NCBI GenBank assembly: GCA_034189725.1
Contig: JAXHUK010000029.1
Coordinates: forward strand, 1 to 22,626
Source of the DNA: JAXHUK01 sp034189725
GTDB lineage: Bacteria > Chloroflexota > Dehalococcoidia > SZUA-161
DNA length: 22,626 nt
Reading direction: 5' to 3'
Shown here piece by piece: positions 14,378 to 22,398 of this stretch; positions within the stretch are counted from its first letter, which is position 1, and each line of letters opens with the position of its first letter. Both the position numbers and the translations under genes were made by a program. The notes under the pieces were generated by a model. It saw only the letters and a list, made by a program, of their open reading frames with translations, did no database searches and was not told the DNA's origin.

Positions 14378-14423
14378 CACAAACAGCAGGGGCGAACCAA
14401 TTGGTTCGCCCCTGCTGTTTGTG
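14378..14423. terminator. 46-bp perfect palindrome after the response regulator gene
   Basis: CACAAACAGCAGGGGCGAACC (21 nt arm), AATT, then the exact reverse complement. It starts 39 nt past the stop and would form a very stable hairpin in either strand. There is no U-tract, so it may act as a bidirectional or structural terminator, or be a copy of a dispersed palindromic repeat of the GGGGCGAACC/GGTTCGCCCC kind. Confidence 0.6.
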
Positions 14424-14439
14424 CTCTTGGAACAAAGTA

Positions 14440-14505
14440 AAGGGATTATTAGCAGCGAATCAAGGGTTAATTATCAGTAATCCAAGGGATAACCCCTATT
14501 CACGT
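14440..14505 (+). promoter_or_regulatory. Three AAGGG boxes at exact 22-bp spacing
   Basis: AAGGGATTA (14440), AAGGGTTAA (14462) and AAGGGATAA (14484). The first two units match at about 15 of 22 positions. The 22-bp phasing puts the boxes on the same helix face (two turns). They also contain the inverted pairs GGATTA/TAATCC and GGGTTA/TAACCC. Sitting upstream of the double-receiver gene and the electron-transfer operon, they are likely a regulator-binding array, possibly for the NarL-type regulator just upstream. Confidence 0.45.
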
Positions 14506-14560
14506 ATGGAAGCGATCGATTTAGCATAGTTCTCTACAGTAGTTTATGTGAGGTGAGGTC

Positions 14561-15370
14561 ATGGAACAAAAAAGCAGTCAGAAAAGAGAGATACTAATCG
14601 TGGATGATGAACCTGATTTTGCCTCAGCCTTACAATTTGCCCTGACGAACGACGAATGTGAGGTTACAACCGCTATCAATAAGACTGAGGCCCAGCTAGT
14701 AATGAAATCGATAAACCCTGACCTGGTAATCCTTGGCACATTGAGCCCACGTGGCGAAGCATTTCAGCTCCATCAATGGTTGCGCGAGAACCCCAAGACC
14801 AAGGATTTGCCCATCATAGTCATGGACGCACCTCCCGAAAAGCACCTTGTCAAAGGGTGGAGGAGAGACGAAGCAGCGCTGATGGAAGCAGAAGACTATC
14901 TTGCCAAGCCCATTGAGCCAGGTGCCCTCGCCACCAGAGCTCAAACAATCCTGGCCCGGGCAACAAGGCTGATAAAGGTACTCATAGTAGATGACCACTG
15001 GGTAGTCAGGGACGGCATCAAATCTGTACTGGATCTGGAAAAAGATATCGATGTGATAGGACAGGCTGAGAATGGGATAGAAGCCCTGGCTAGAGTGGAG
15101 GAACTCTCACCTGATATTGTCATAATGGATATTGTGATGCCTGAAATGAACGGGATAGAGGCGACAAAGCAGATATATCAACAATATCCTCGAACCAGAG
15201 TTGTGATGTTGTCCCAATACGACGACGAGGAAAATATCCGTGCTACTGAGCAAATAGGAGCTTACGGATTCATTCCCAAGCGAGCCGCGAGCTCCCAGCT
15301 GGTAAATGCTATACGGGCTGTACATTACGTAGGGGAGAGACTGCAAAGACCTACCCCAGCTTCGAGTTGA
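14561..15370 (+). CDS. Double-receiver protein without output domain; first receiver degenerate
   Basis: 269 aa. Receiver 1 (about 9-130) keeps D15/D16 and the Lys of YLAKP, but the phospho-acceptor position is G59 (PDLVILGTLSP), so it cannot be phosphorylated there. Receiver 2 (about 138-257) is of NarL type with D144/D145, acceptor D190 (IVIMDIVMPEMNG) and the FIPKRAA Lys. It ends shortly after the receiver (GERLQRPTPASS) where a LuxR DNA-binding domain would normally follow, and no remnant is seen in the 68 nt before the next gene. It might compete for phosphate or bind a partner. ATG start with a GAGGTGAGGT site. Confidence 0.88.
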   Translation: MEQKSSQKREILIVDDEPDFASALQFALTNDECEVTTAINKTEAQLVMKSINPDLVILGTLSPRGEAFQLHQWLRENPKTKDLPIIVMDAPPEKHLVKGWRRDEAALMEAEDYLAKPIEPGALATRAQTILARATRLIKVLIVDDHWVVRDGIKSVLDLEKDIDVIGQAENGIEALARVEELSPDIVIMDIVMPEMNGIEATKQIYQQYPRTRVVMLSQYDDEENIRATEQIGAYGFIPKRAASSQLVNAIRAVHYVGERLQRPTPASS

Positions 15371-15376
15371 GTCACT

Positions 15377-15413
15377 ATAGGGAGATTACCCTATCTGATA
15401 ATTCATGTATCAG
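15377..15413 (+). promoter_or_regulatory. Two adjacent small inverted repeats before the FdhA-like gene
   Basis: ATAGGG-N6-CCCTAT (15377-15394) is followed directly by CTGATA-N7-TATCAG (15395-15413). Both have perfect 6-bp arms. They lie in the 68-nt gap upstream of the operon. The first shares a GGG...CCC...TAT pattern with the box at 14484, so both could be sites of one regulator. Confidence 0.35.
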
Positions 15414-15438
15414 CCCTGAGCTTAGTGGGAGGCGATAA

Positions 15439-18117
15439 TTGGAAACAATTACAATTACTTTAAACGGTAAAGAGGTTAGTGGCTACCCTGGAACAACTAT
15501 ATTGGAGCTAGCACGAGAGTCAGGAATAGAAATACCAACGTTGTGCCACGATCCTTACCTGGCTCCTATAGGAGCCTGCCGCATCTGTCTGGTCGAAGAC
15601 GAACGTTCAGGCAGGCTCTCAGCATCATGCGTCACCCCAATAGAATCAGGAATGGTGATCAATACACAATCACCCAAGGTTCACCAGCGACGTAAGTCTA
15701 TTATCGAACTCATTCTATCAAGCCACCCTGATTCCTGCCTCGTTTGCGACAAGGGTAACCGGTGCGAACTACGCAAGATCGCCTCAGATCTGGAAGTGGG
15801 GGTGGTGAACCTCGATAGAATTCCCCAGCCTGCCACAATCGAGGAGGTCAATCCTTTTATCGAGCGTGATTTGAGCAAATGCATTCTATGCGCTAAGTGC
15901 ATCCGAGCAGACCAGGAGCTGGTTTGTCAGGGCGCTATCGACTACATCCACCGGGGTTTCACCACAAAACCAGCAACATTGAACGATATGCCGCTGGAGA
16001 ACTCGGAGTGTTCGTTCTGTGGCACCTGCGTGGCCATCTGTCCCACTGGTGCATTGATGGAAAAGAAACAGCCATATAAAGGAACAATCTCCACCATTGT
16101 GTCGACTACGTGTCCCCTGTGTGGCTGCGGTTGTGGTATCAATCTGGAGATCAAGGACAACCGAATAGTAAGAGCCCGACCGTGCAGGGAGAGTGCAGTG
16201 AACCACGGTGCGCTATGCGTCAAGGGAAGCTATGGATACGATTTCGTACATAGCCCGCAGAGACTTACAAGTCCCCTGGTAAGGGTGAATGGTGATTTTG
16301 AGCCCGTATCCTGGGAACAGGCACTGAACGTGGTAGCTTCCGAATTAACCAAAATCAAGGAAACCTACGGCGCCGATAGTCTGGCAGTACTTGGCTCTTC
16401 CAAATGCACGAATGAGGAAAACTACCTGTTGCAGAGGTTTACCAGAAGTGTATTAGGCACAAACAATATCGACAATGGCAGCCGGCTGTACAGTGCAGCA
16501 AACATTGTCGGCCTGGGGTCTGTGGTAGGTTTCCCGGGCACCACCAACCGTCTCAACGCCCTTGAACAATCAGAGGTGATACTGGTCATTGGCGCCAATC
16601 TCGCCTCATCCGCCCCTATCGTTGAGTATTCCGTTAAGCGAGCTGTCAAAAACAAAGAGGCCAAACTGTTGCTTATAGACCCCCAGCAAACAAGCCTTGT
16701 CCCATTTGCTCACACCTGGCTAAGGCCCAAGATTGGGACAGATACAGCGCTCATAAACGGCATAGCGAGTGTGATTGTCAAGGAAGGTTTGATGGACGAA
16801 GAATTCGTAACGAGAAGAACCGATAACTTCGAAGCACTAAGCACAGAGTTAGCGAACTACACACCTGAGTATGTAGAGGAAATTACCGGTGTCACGAGTG
16901 AACAAATACGCCACACCGCCCGGTTGTTCGCCGAAGCAAATCCCGCCTCAATAGTCTACGGCAGCGGAATCACCCAGCATATAACAGGAACAGATAGTGT
17001 AACAGCTATCGCAAATCTGATGATGCTCACGGGTAATATTGGACTGAGGGGCGGCATCTTCGCATTGCAGCGGGACTGCAACGGTCAAGGGGCGTGTGAC
17101 ATGGGTGCACTGCCCGATTTACTCCCGGGGTACCAGCGCGTGGATAATACACAGGCAAGCAATACATTTGCCGACTCCTGGGGTACTACTTTACCTGCAA
17201 ATCCCGGACTGACAGCTATCGAAATGATAGACAGCGCACGTGAAGGAAAGGTCAAGGGCATGTACATTGTGGGGGAGAACCCGATCTTGAGTTTTCCCAG
17301 CACAACTCTCGTCAAGCAAGCGCTCTCGTCCCTCACTTTTTTGGTAGTACAGGATATGTTTCTTACCGAAACTGCGAAACTGGCAAACGTAGTTTTACCT
17401 ACTTCAAGCTTCGCTGAAAAGGAGGGAACTTTCACCAACTTCGAGGGGCTAGTTCAGCGAGTTCGCAAGGCTATCGAGCCTCTGCATGGGAGCCTGCCAG
17501 ATTGGGAAATTATCATCCAACTGGCGAGTGTCATGGGACATCCAATGCCCTACTCATCTCTCCAGCAAATAATGGATGAGATGCATGAAATGATCCCATT
17601 CCACCCCGGAATTATCTACAGAAGTGCGGATTCAGCAGAGAAACAGCGCGATGAACTGGATAGAGCACCTTTGAGAACAAGACGCCTGTACAAAGGCCAG
17701 TTCCCCAGTGGTTTCGACCGCTTCTCCCCGGTGCAATATGAACCATACCCAGAACTATCAAAAGATGGGTATCCCCTCACACTGTTAGCTGGGAGTGTCC
17801 TGTACCACTCGGGCACCGGCTCCCGTAGTTCGCAGTCTCCCAGACTGAGCGAGTTCTCATCGAGTGCATATGTGGGAATTGGCACGTCCGATGCGGAGCG
17901 ATTGGGAATAAACGAAGGCGACGAGGTGAGAGTCATCTCGCGAGCAGGAGAGATAACCGCTATCGCCAGACTGACCACCTCGTTACCTGAGAACGCGGTG
18001 TTCATGCCAATTTCATTTCCGTCAACACCTGTCAATCAGCTATTCGAAACCGCTCTCGATCCGCGATCGAAGACTCCTGCATTAAAATCATGTGCAGTTA
18101 AACTAGAAAGGTTGTAG
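15439..18117 (+). CDS. FdhA/NuoG-like molybdopterin-type protein lacking formate dehydrogenase catalytic residues
   Basis: 892 aa, the length and plan of NAD(P)-dependent FdhA. In order: a [2Fe-2S] domain (C36/C47/C50/C64), a His-Cys3 cluster site (H96/C100/C103/C109), two [4Fe-4S] sites (C148-C163 and C191/C194/C197/C201), then a full molybdopterin domain with its own [4Fe-4S] (C225/C228/C232/C260, K262). Aligned to FdhF, the Sec/Cys-His pair is Y351-S352 (GSRLYSAAN) and the catalytic Arg position is Q544 (beside R545), while GACDMGALPD is kept. It is therefore unlikely to oxidise formate. TTG start with GGGAGG upstream. First gene before NuoE and a NuoF-GltD fusion, and probably the electron-wire subunit of that complex. 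Confidence 0.88.
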   Translation: METITITLNGKEVSGYPGTTILELARESGIEIPTLCHDPYLAPIGACRICLVEDERSGRLSASCVTPIESGMVINTQSPKVHQRRKSIIELILSSHPDSCLVCDKGNRCELRKIASDLEVGVVNLDRIPQPATIEEVNPFIERDLSKCILCAKCIRADQELVCQGAIDYIHRGFTTKPATLNDMPLENSECSFCGTCVAICPTGALMEKKQPYKGTISTIVSTTCPLCGCGCGINLEIKDNRIVRARPCRESAVNHGALCVKGSYGYDFVHSPQRLTSPLVRVNGDFEPVSWEQALNVVASELTKIKETYGADSLAVLGSSKCTNEENYLLQRFTRSVLGTNNIDNGSRLYSAANIVGLGSVVGFPGTTNRLNALEQSEVILVIGANLASSAPIVEYSVKRAVKNKEAKLLLIDPQQTSLVPFAHTWLRPKIGTDTALINGIASVIVKEGLMDEEFVTRRTDNFEALSTELANYTPEYVEEITGVTSEQIRHTARLFAEANPASIVYGSGITQHITGTDSVTAIANLMMLTGNIGLRGGIFALQRDCNGQGACDMGALPDLLPGYQRVDNTQASNTFADSWGTTLPANPGLTAIEMIDSAREGKVKGMYIVGENPILSFPSTTLVKQALSSLTFLVVQDMFLTETAKLANVVLPTSSFAEKEGTFTNFEGLVQRVRKAIEPLHGSLPDWEIIIQLASVMGHPMPYSSLQQIMDEMHEMIPFHPGIIYRSADSAEKQRDELDRAPLRTRRLYKGQFPSGFDRFSPVQYEPYPELSKDGYPLTLLAGSVLYHSGTGSRSSQSPRLSEFSSSAYVGIGTSDAERLGINEGDEVRVISRAGEITAIARLTTSLPENAVFMPISFPSTPVNQLFETALDPRSKTPALKSCAVKLERL

Positions 18118-18121
18118 CGTT

Positions 18122-18610
18122 ATGGATGCATGCAGGGAAGTAGCCAGCGTCGACCTGGAGTCCATAGACAGAATTATCGCAAGCTACCGGGATGAGCAAT
18201 GGCCTCTGATTCCTCTTCTTCAAAAGATTCAGGAAGAGATCGGATACATTCCCCCGGAGTCTATCAATTCCATAGCCCAGGCCGTTGGTCTTTTCCCCTC
18301 TCAGGTCCAGGGAGTTATCACCTTTTACGAACAACTCTACACGACACCTCGGGGAAAGAACGTTGTCAGAGTATGTCGAGGCACAGCCTGCCATGTGCGT
18401 GGTGGAAAGACCATTCTGAAACTGGTCAAGCAGTATCTCGCCCTTGAAGAAGGCCAAACCAGCCCCGACCTGGAATATACCCTGGAAACCGTCGCTTGTA
18501 TAGGTGTTTGTGCTTTAGCACCTAACTTAGTTATCGGGAAAGACACATACGGCAATATGAATCCCAAGAGGGTAGCAACCATCTTTGGGGATAGGAAGAG
18601 CGAGGGATAG
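18122..18610 (+). CDS. NuoE-like [2Fe-2S] subunit
   Basis: 162-aa thioredoxin-fold ferredoxin subunit of the NuoE/HydC/BfuC type. Helical N-terminal part (about 10-80: LIPLLQKIQEEIGYIPP is diagnostic). Cluster ligands are two Cys in VCRGTACHVRGG and two in VACIGVCALAPN, the 2+2 pattern of the family. It passes electrons between the flavin subunit (next gene) and the FdhA/NuoG-like subunit, in the cytoplasm. It begins 4 nt after the upstream stop and ends 1 nt before the ATG of the NuoF fusion, so the three genes are tightly coupled. Confidence 0.93.
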   Translation: MDACREVASVDLESIDRIIASYRDEQWPLIPLLQKIQEEIGYIPPESINSIAQAVGLFPSQVQGVITFYEQLYTTPRGKNVVRVCRGTACHVRGGKTILKLVKQYLALEEGQTSPDLEYTLETVACIGVCALAPNLVIGKDTYGNMNPKRVATIFGDRKSEG

Positions 18611-18611
18611 C

Positions 18612-21600
18612 ATGCAAAACCATCGCACAATTTTCGTCTGCCAGGGAACAGGTTGTTTTTCAGCAGGGTCTGGTGCTGTGTACAACGCGCTCAAGGCCGC
18701 GGTGGAGCGCAATGGCGTGGGCAATACCAAGGTGGATTTCAGTGGTTGTCACGGTTTTTGCGAGCAGGGACCAAATGTAGTAGTTGAACCCGACGGCATA
18801 TTTTACACTCATGTCGAAGCGGAGGACGCCGCAGAGATTGTCGACTCTCACATCAGGGAGGGCAAGCCGGTCGAACGACTCTTCTACCGTGACCCGGTAA
18901 CTGGCCGATCTATACCACGGTATTCAGACATAAAATTCTATGCAGGGCAGCAGCGTATCATCCTGCGCAACTGCGGTCATATCAATCCAGAGAAAATCGA
19001 TGACTACATCGCCCACGGAGGATATCAGGCGCTAACAAAAGCCCTTCTCCATATGACACCACAGTCAGTTATTGACGAAGTAGCCAATGCCGGGCTCAGA
19101 GGCAGAGGTGGTGCTGGCTTCCCCGCAGCGCGCAAGTGGGAGTTCTGCCGCAAAGCACCTGGTGAGCAAAAATACGTGATATGTAATGCGGATGAGGGAG
19201 ACCCGGGGGCTTTTATGGACCGCTCCATCCTCGAAGCCGATCCCCACGCTGTTATCGAGGGATTGACCATCGCTGGATATGCTATAGGAGCCACTCAAGG
19301 CTATATCTATGTCCGTGCCGAGTATCCCCTGGCAGTGAGCAGATTTCGTATTGCGCTTGCGCAAGCAAAGGAGAGAGGCTTCCTGGGTAAGAGTATTCTC
19401 GACTCCGGTTTTGACTTCACGATACACGTCAAGGAGGGGGCTGGCGCTTTTGTCTGCGGCGAGGAAACAGCCTTAATAGCATCGATCGAAAGTCGGCGTG
19501 GAATGCCCCGTTCCCGTCCCCCGTTTCCTGCCCTGTCAGGATTAGATGGCAAGCCCACTATCATCAACAACGTCAAGACTATATCTACCGTGCCCGTTAT
19601 CATCGACCGGGGAGCGGAATGGTTCTCCAATCTGGGCACCGAGAAAAGCGCGGGAACGGCCGTATTTGCCCTGACAGGAAAGATTGCAAACAGTGGTCTG
19701 GTTGAGGTCCCTATGGGTACATCCCTGGGATCGATAATATTCGACATCGGCGGTGGCATCCCCCGCGGCAAGCAGTTTAAAGCGGTACAGACCGGCGGGC
19801 CTTCCGGTGGTTGCATCCCTGCCCAGTATCTTGATGTCCCTGTAGATTACGATTCCCTGGCGCAACTGGGATCGATCATGGGCTCGGGGGGCATGGTGGT
19901 GATGGATGACAGCACCTGTATGGTAGAAATAGCACGATATTTCCTCAGCTTCACCCAGACTGAGTCGTGCGGCAAATGCATTCCCTGCCGCCTGGGAACC
20001 AGGCAGATGCTGGAGATACTGACCCGGATCACCCGGGGGAAAGGACATGACGGAGACATAGATGCCCTCCTCGGCATAGCCAGCGTGGTGAAAGAATGCT
20101 CGCTCTGCGGGCTTGGCCAGACCTGTCCCAATCCAGTGCTTACCACAATAAAATATTTCCGCGACGAGTATGAATCTCATATAAAGGAGAAAAAATGCCC
20201 GGCCGCCGTATGTGACGCCTTGATGATATCACCCTGTCAGCACACATGCCCTGTAGGAATCAACGTGCCCAAATACGTGGCTCACATCGCTGCCGGCGAA
20301 TACCTGGATGCCGTAGAGACCATCAGGGAGAGAAATCCATTCCCGGCAATCTGCGGACGTATATGCCACCATCCCTGTGAAATGCGCTGTCGCCGTGGGG
20401 AACTGGACGAACCAGTAGCTATACGTGAACTCAAACGCTATGCCGCCGACTGGTACTTCGGTCACGTTGGTGAACTACCCGCCCCAGAACCGTTTCCGCA
20501 ACTATACGACCAGAGTGTAGCTGTGGTGGGGGCTGGCCCTACCGGACTTAGTTGCGCCTACCACCTGGCTCGGATGGGCTATCCCGTTACGGTTTTCGAA
20601 GCGCTTCCAGTGGGAGGAGGCATGCTTTCAGTAGCAATACCTCAGTTCCGCCTGCCTCGGGAGGTTATCCAGAACGAGATCGAGTACATCGCTCAGCGCG
20701 GTGTCGAGATACGATATAACTCACCGATCAACGTCAATTTCACCGTAGAAGACCTCAGAAAAGACGGCTTCGAAGCGGTTTTCATCGCTGCAGGTGCTCA
20801 GACCAGCCAACGTGTAGGCATACCCGGTGAGCTGGAAGATGTAGAAAACTTCCACTACGGGCTGAGATTTTTACGCGACGTCAAGGTGGGCAAGCAGGTA
20901 GGCGTAGGACGCCGCGTAGCCGTCATAGGGGGCGGGAATGTTGCTCTCGATGCAGCCCGCACAGCCCTTCGTCTTGGCGCTGAGGAGGTGAACATCTATT
21001 ACAGGCGCTCGCGAGATGAGATGCCCGTAACCGAGGTTGAATATGACGAAGCGGTAGCTGAGGACATACAATTCAATTTCCTCGTCAGTCCCACGAGAAT
21101 AGAAAGTGATAACTGGAGAGCAACCGGCCTGCAGTGCATCCGCATGATGCTGGGCGAACCTGATGCCAGCGGACGGCGTCGGCCAGTACCTATCGCCGGC
21201 TCCGAGTTCTTCGTCGAAGCCGATACCATTATTGCCGCTGTAGGCCAGGCCCCTGACCTTTCATTCCTGCCCCGCGATAGCGCCCTGGAACGAACCAGAT
21301 GGGAAACCCTGGTCGTAGACAGTAACAAGCTATCCACCAATGTACCAGGTATCTTCGCCGGAGGAGATTTCGTCACCGGTCCAGGTATGGTCATAGAAGC
21401 TATCGCTGCCGGGAGAAGAGCAGCCATCGCTATCGACAAGCACCTTAAGAGCGATACATCACGTGTTGAAATGTACGACCTTAAGAAGAGAGGCAACGGT
21501 GCATCAGACGGCTATGAAGTCGATGAAACCTGGGAAAGTCAGCCCAGGCTGGAAATGCCAAAGCTCAATCCACAGGAAAGGAAAGTGACGTTTGAAGAGA

Positions 21601-21674
21601 TCGAGCGTGGTTTTACAGAGGATAATGCGAGACGGGAAGCCAAACGATGCCTGAGATGCGACCTGGAAACATGA
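18612..21674 (+). CDS. NuoF-GltD fusion: NADH-binding flavin subunit joined to an NADPH-type FAD oxidoreductase
   Basis: 1020 aa. N-terminal [2Fe-2S] domain (C10/C15/C46/C50). NuoF/HydB core with the FMN motif GRGGAGFP (164-171), EGDPGAFMDR for NADH, an SLBB part, and a [4Fe-4S] site (SCGKCIPCR, C499). The HydB-type CPAAVCDAL (about 529) then runs into a GltD/NfnB-like half. That half has an Fe-S domain (SPCQHTCPVG, CGRICHHPCEMRC), FAD site VVGAGPTGLS (639-648), and an NADPH-type motif GGGNVALDAARTALR with YRRSRDEMP, ending in RCLRC. One chain therefore has two flavin sites and two nucleotide sites. I chose the ATG at 18612 (GAGGG upstream) over TTG at 18585, which lies inside nuoE. NADH/NADPH exchange or bifurcation is inferred. 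Confidence 0.9.
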   Translation: MQNHRTIFVCQGTGCFSAGSGAVYNALKAAVERNGVGNTKVDFSGCHGFCEQGPNVVVEPDGIFYTHVEAEDAAEIVDSHIREGKPVERLFYRDPVTGRSIPRYSDIKFYAGQQRIILRNCGHINPEKIDDYIAHGGYQALTKALLHMTPQSVIDEVANAGLRGRGGAGFPAARKWEFCRKAPGEQKYVICNADEGDPGAFMDRSILEADPHAVIEGLTIAGYAIGATQGYIYVRAEYPLAVSRFRIALAQAKERGFLGKSILDSGFDFTIHVKEGAGAFVCGEETALIASIESRRGMPRSRPPFPALSGLDGKPTIINNVKTISTVPVIIDRGAEWFSNLGTEKSAGTAVFALTGKIANSGLVEVPMGTSLGSIIFDIGGGIPRGKQFKAVQTGGPSGGCIPAQYLDVPVDYDSLAQLGSIMGSGGMVVMDDSTCMVEIARYFLSFTQTESCGKCIPCRLGTRQMLEILTRITRGKGHDGDIDALLGIASVVKECSLCGLGQTCPNPVLTTIKYFRDEYESHIKEKKCPAAVCDALMISPCQHTCPVGINVPKYVAHIAAGEYLDAVETIRERNPFPAICGRICHHPCEMRCRRGELDEPVAIRELKRYAADWYFGHVGELPAPEPFPQLYDQSVAVVGAGPTGLSCAYHLARMGYPVTVFEALPVGGGMLSVAIPQFRLPREVIQNEIEYIAQRGVEIRYNSPINVNFTVEDLRKDGFEAVFIAAGAQTSQRVGIPGELEDVENFHYGLRFLRDVKVGKQVGVGRRVAVIGGGNVALDAARTALRLGAEEVNIYYRRSRDEMPVTEVEYDEAVAEDIQFNFLVSPTRIESDNWRATGLQCIRMMLGEPDASGRRRPVPIAGSEFFVEADTIIAAVGQAPDLSFLPRDSALERTRWETLVVDSNKLSTNVPGIFAGGDFVTGPGMVIEAIAAGRRAAIAIDKHLKSDTSRVEMYDLKKRGNGASDGYEVDETWESQPRLEMPKLNPQERKVTFEEIERGFTEDNARREAKRCLRCDLET

Positions 21675-21742
21675 GGCAAGTTGTCAGTCGTCAGCTTTCA
21701 GTTATCTCTTGAAATCGGAGAGCTCTTAGCAGGAGGGGAAGT

Positions 21743-22387
21743 ATGAAATCTATTACCAGGCAAAAACCTCTCGAAGAAATGCAACAACAAATCGAGGGGC
21801 TGGAACGAGTGTATATCATCGGTTGTGGTACCTGTGCTACGATGACCAGGACCGGAGGCAGGGAAGAAGTCCTGGACATGAAAGAGCGTCTGCAGAATAT
21901 GGGCAAAATGGTCTCCGGGTGGATTGTCATCCCCACTGCTTGCGATGACATGACCGAGGCAACATTAATGGAGAATAATGGCATCATCCGGAGTTCAGAT
22001 GGCCTCATTATCATGTCCTGTGCACTGGGAGTGCAAAGAGTGGGCTCCTACATCAACAAGCCGGTCATCCCCGCCCTGGATACGCTCTTCATCGGGGTTG
22101 AGGATGGGTTGGGCTACTTCCATGAGGTGTGTGATCAGTGCGGTCACTGTGTCCTCGGCTATACCGCAAGCATCTGTCCCATAACTGCGTGTCATAAGGG
22201 CTTGCTCAACGGTCCCTGTGGCGGTACCAACAACGGTAAATGTGAAATCGACAAGGAAAAGGACTGTGCCTGGACTCTCATTTATCAGCGCCTTGAGGAG
22301 CAGGGCAGGCTTGACGTAATGAGAAAATACCAACCTCCCAAGAATTCCCAAATAGTACCCAGGCCCAGAATGACCAGAATCCTGTGA
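21743..22387 (+). CDS. metV: MetV, methylene-tetrahydrofolate reductase partner subunit
   Basis: 214 aa of the MTHFR_C (zinc/Fe-S) type that forms the MetVF reductase in acetogens. N-terminal IIGCGTCATMTRTGG, then SCALGVQRV, and a Cys-rich C-terminal region: CDQCGHCVLG, SICPITACHKGLLNGPCGG and GKCEID, giving ligands for at least one or two [4Fe-4S] clusters. MetV is thought to bring electrons to the FAD of MetF, which reduces methylene- to methyl-tetrahydrofolate in the Wood-Ljungdahl methyl branch. Start at ATG with GGAGGGG 6-7 nt upstream. It lies 68 nt after the NuoF fusion and 11 nt before MetF. Confidence 0.93.
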   Translation: MKSITRQKPLEEMQQQIEGLERVYIIGCGTCATMTRTGGREEVLDMKERLQNMGKMVSGWIVIPTACDDMTEATLMENNGIIRSSDGLIIMSCALGVQRVGSYINKPVIPALDTLFIGVEDGLGYFHEVCDQCGHCVLGYTASICPITACHKGLLNGPCGGTNNGKCEIDKEKDCAWTLIYQRLEEQGRLDVMRKYQPPKNSQIVPRPRMTRIL

Positions 22388-22398
22388 GGAGGAGAGAT

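Noticed and set aside
15361..15438. Frameshifted LuxR domain after the double-receiver gene
   Set aside because: Only 68 nt remain before the next gene and none of the frames resembles a LuxR helix-turn-helix.
15439..18117. Calling the FdhA-like gene a selenocysteine formate dehydrogenase
   Set aside because: The Sec/Cys position is a TAC Tyr codon at 16489-16491, there is no in-frame TGA, and the neighbouring catalytic His is Ser.
19542..20180. 212-codon open frame antisense to the NuoF fusion
   Set aside because: It lies wholly within a strongly conserved gene on the other strand, has no recognisable domain, and is a codon-bias shadow.
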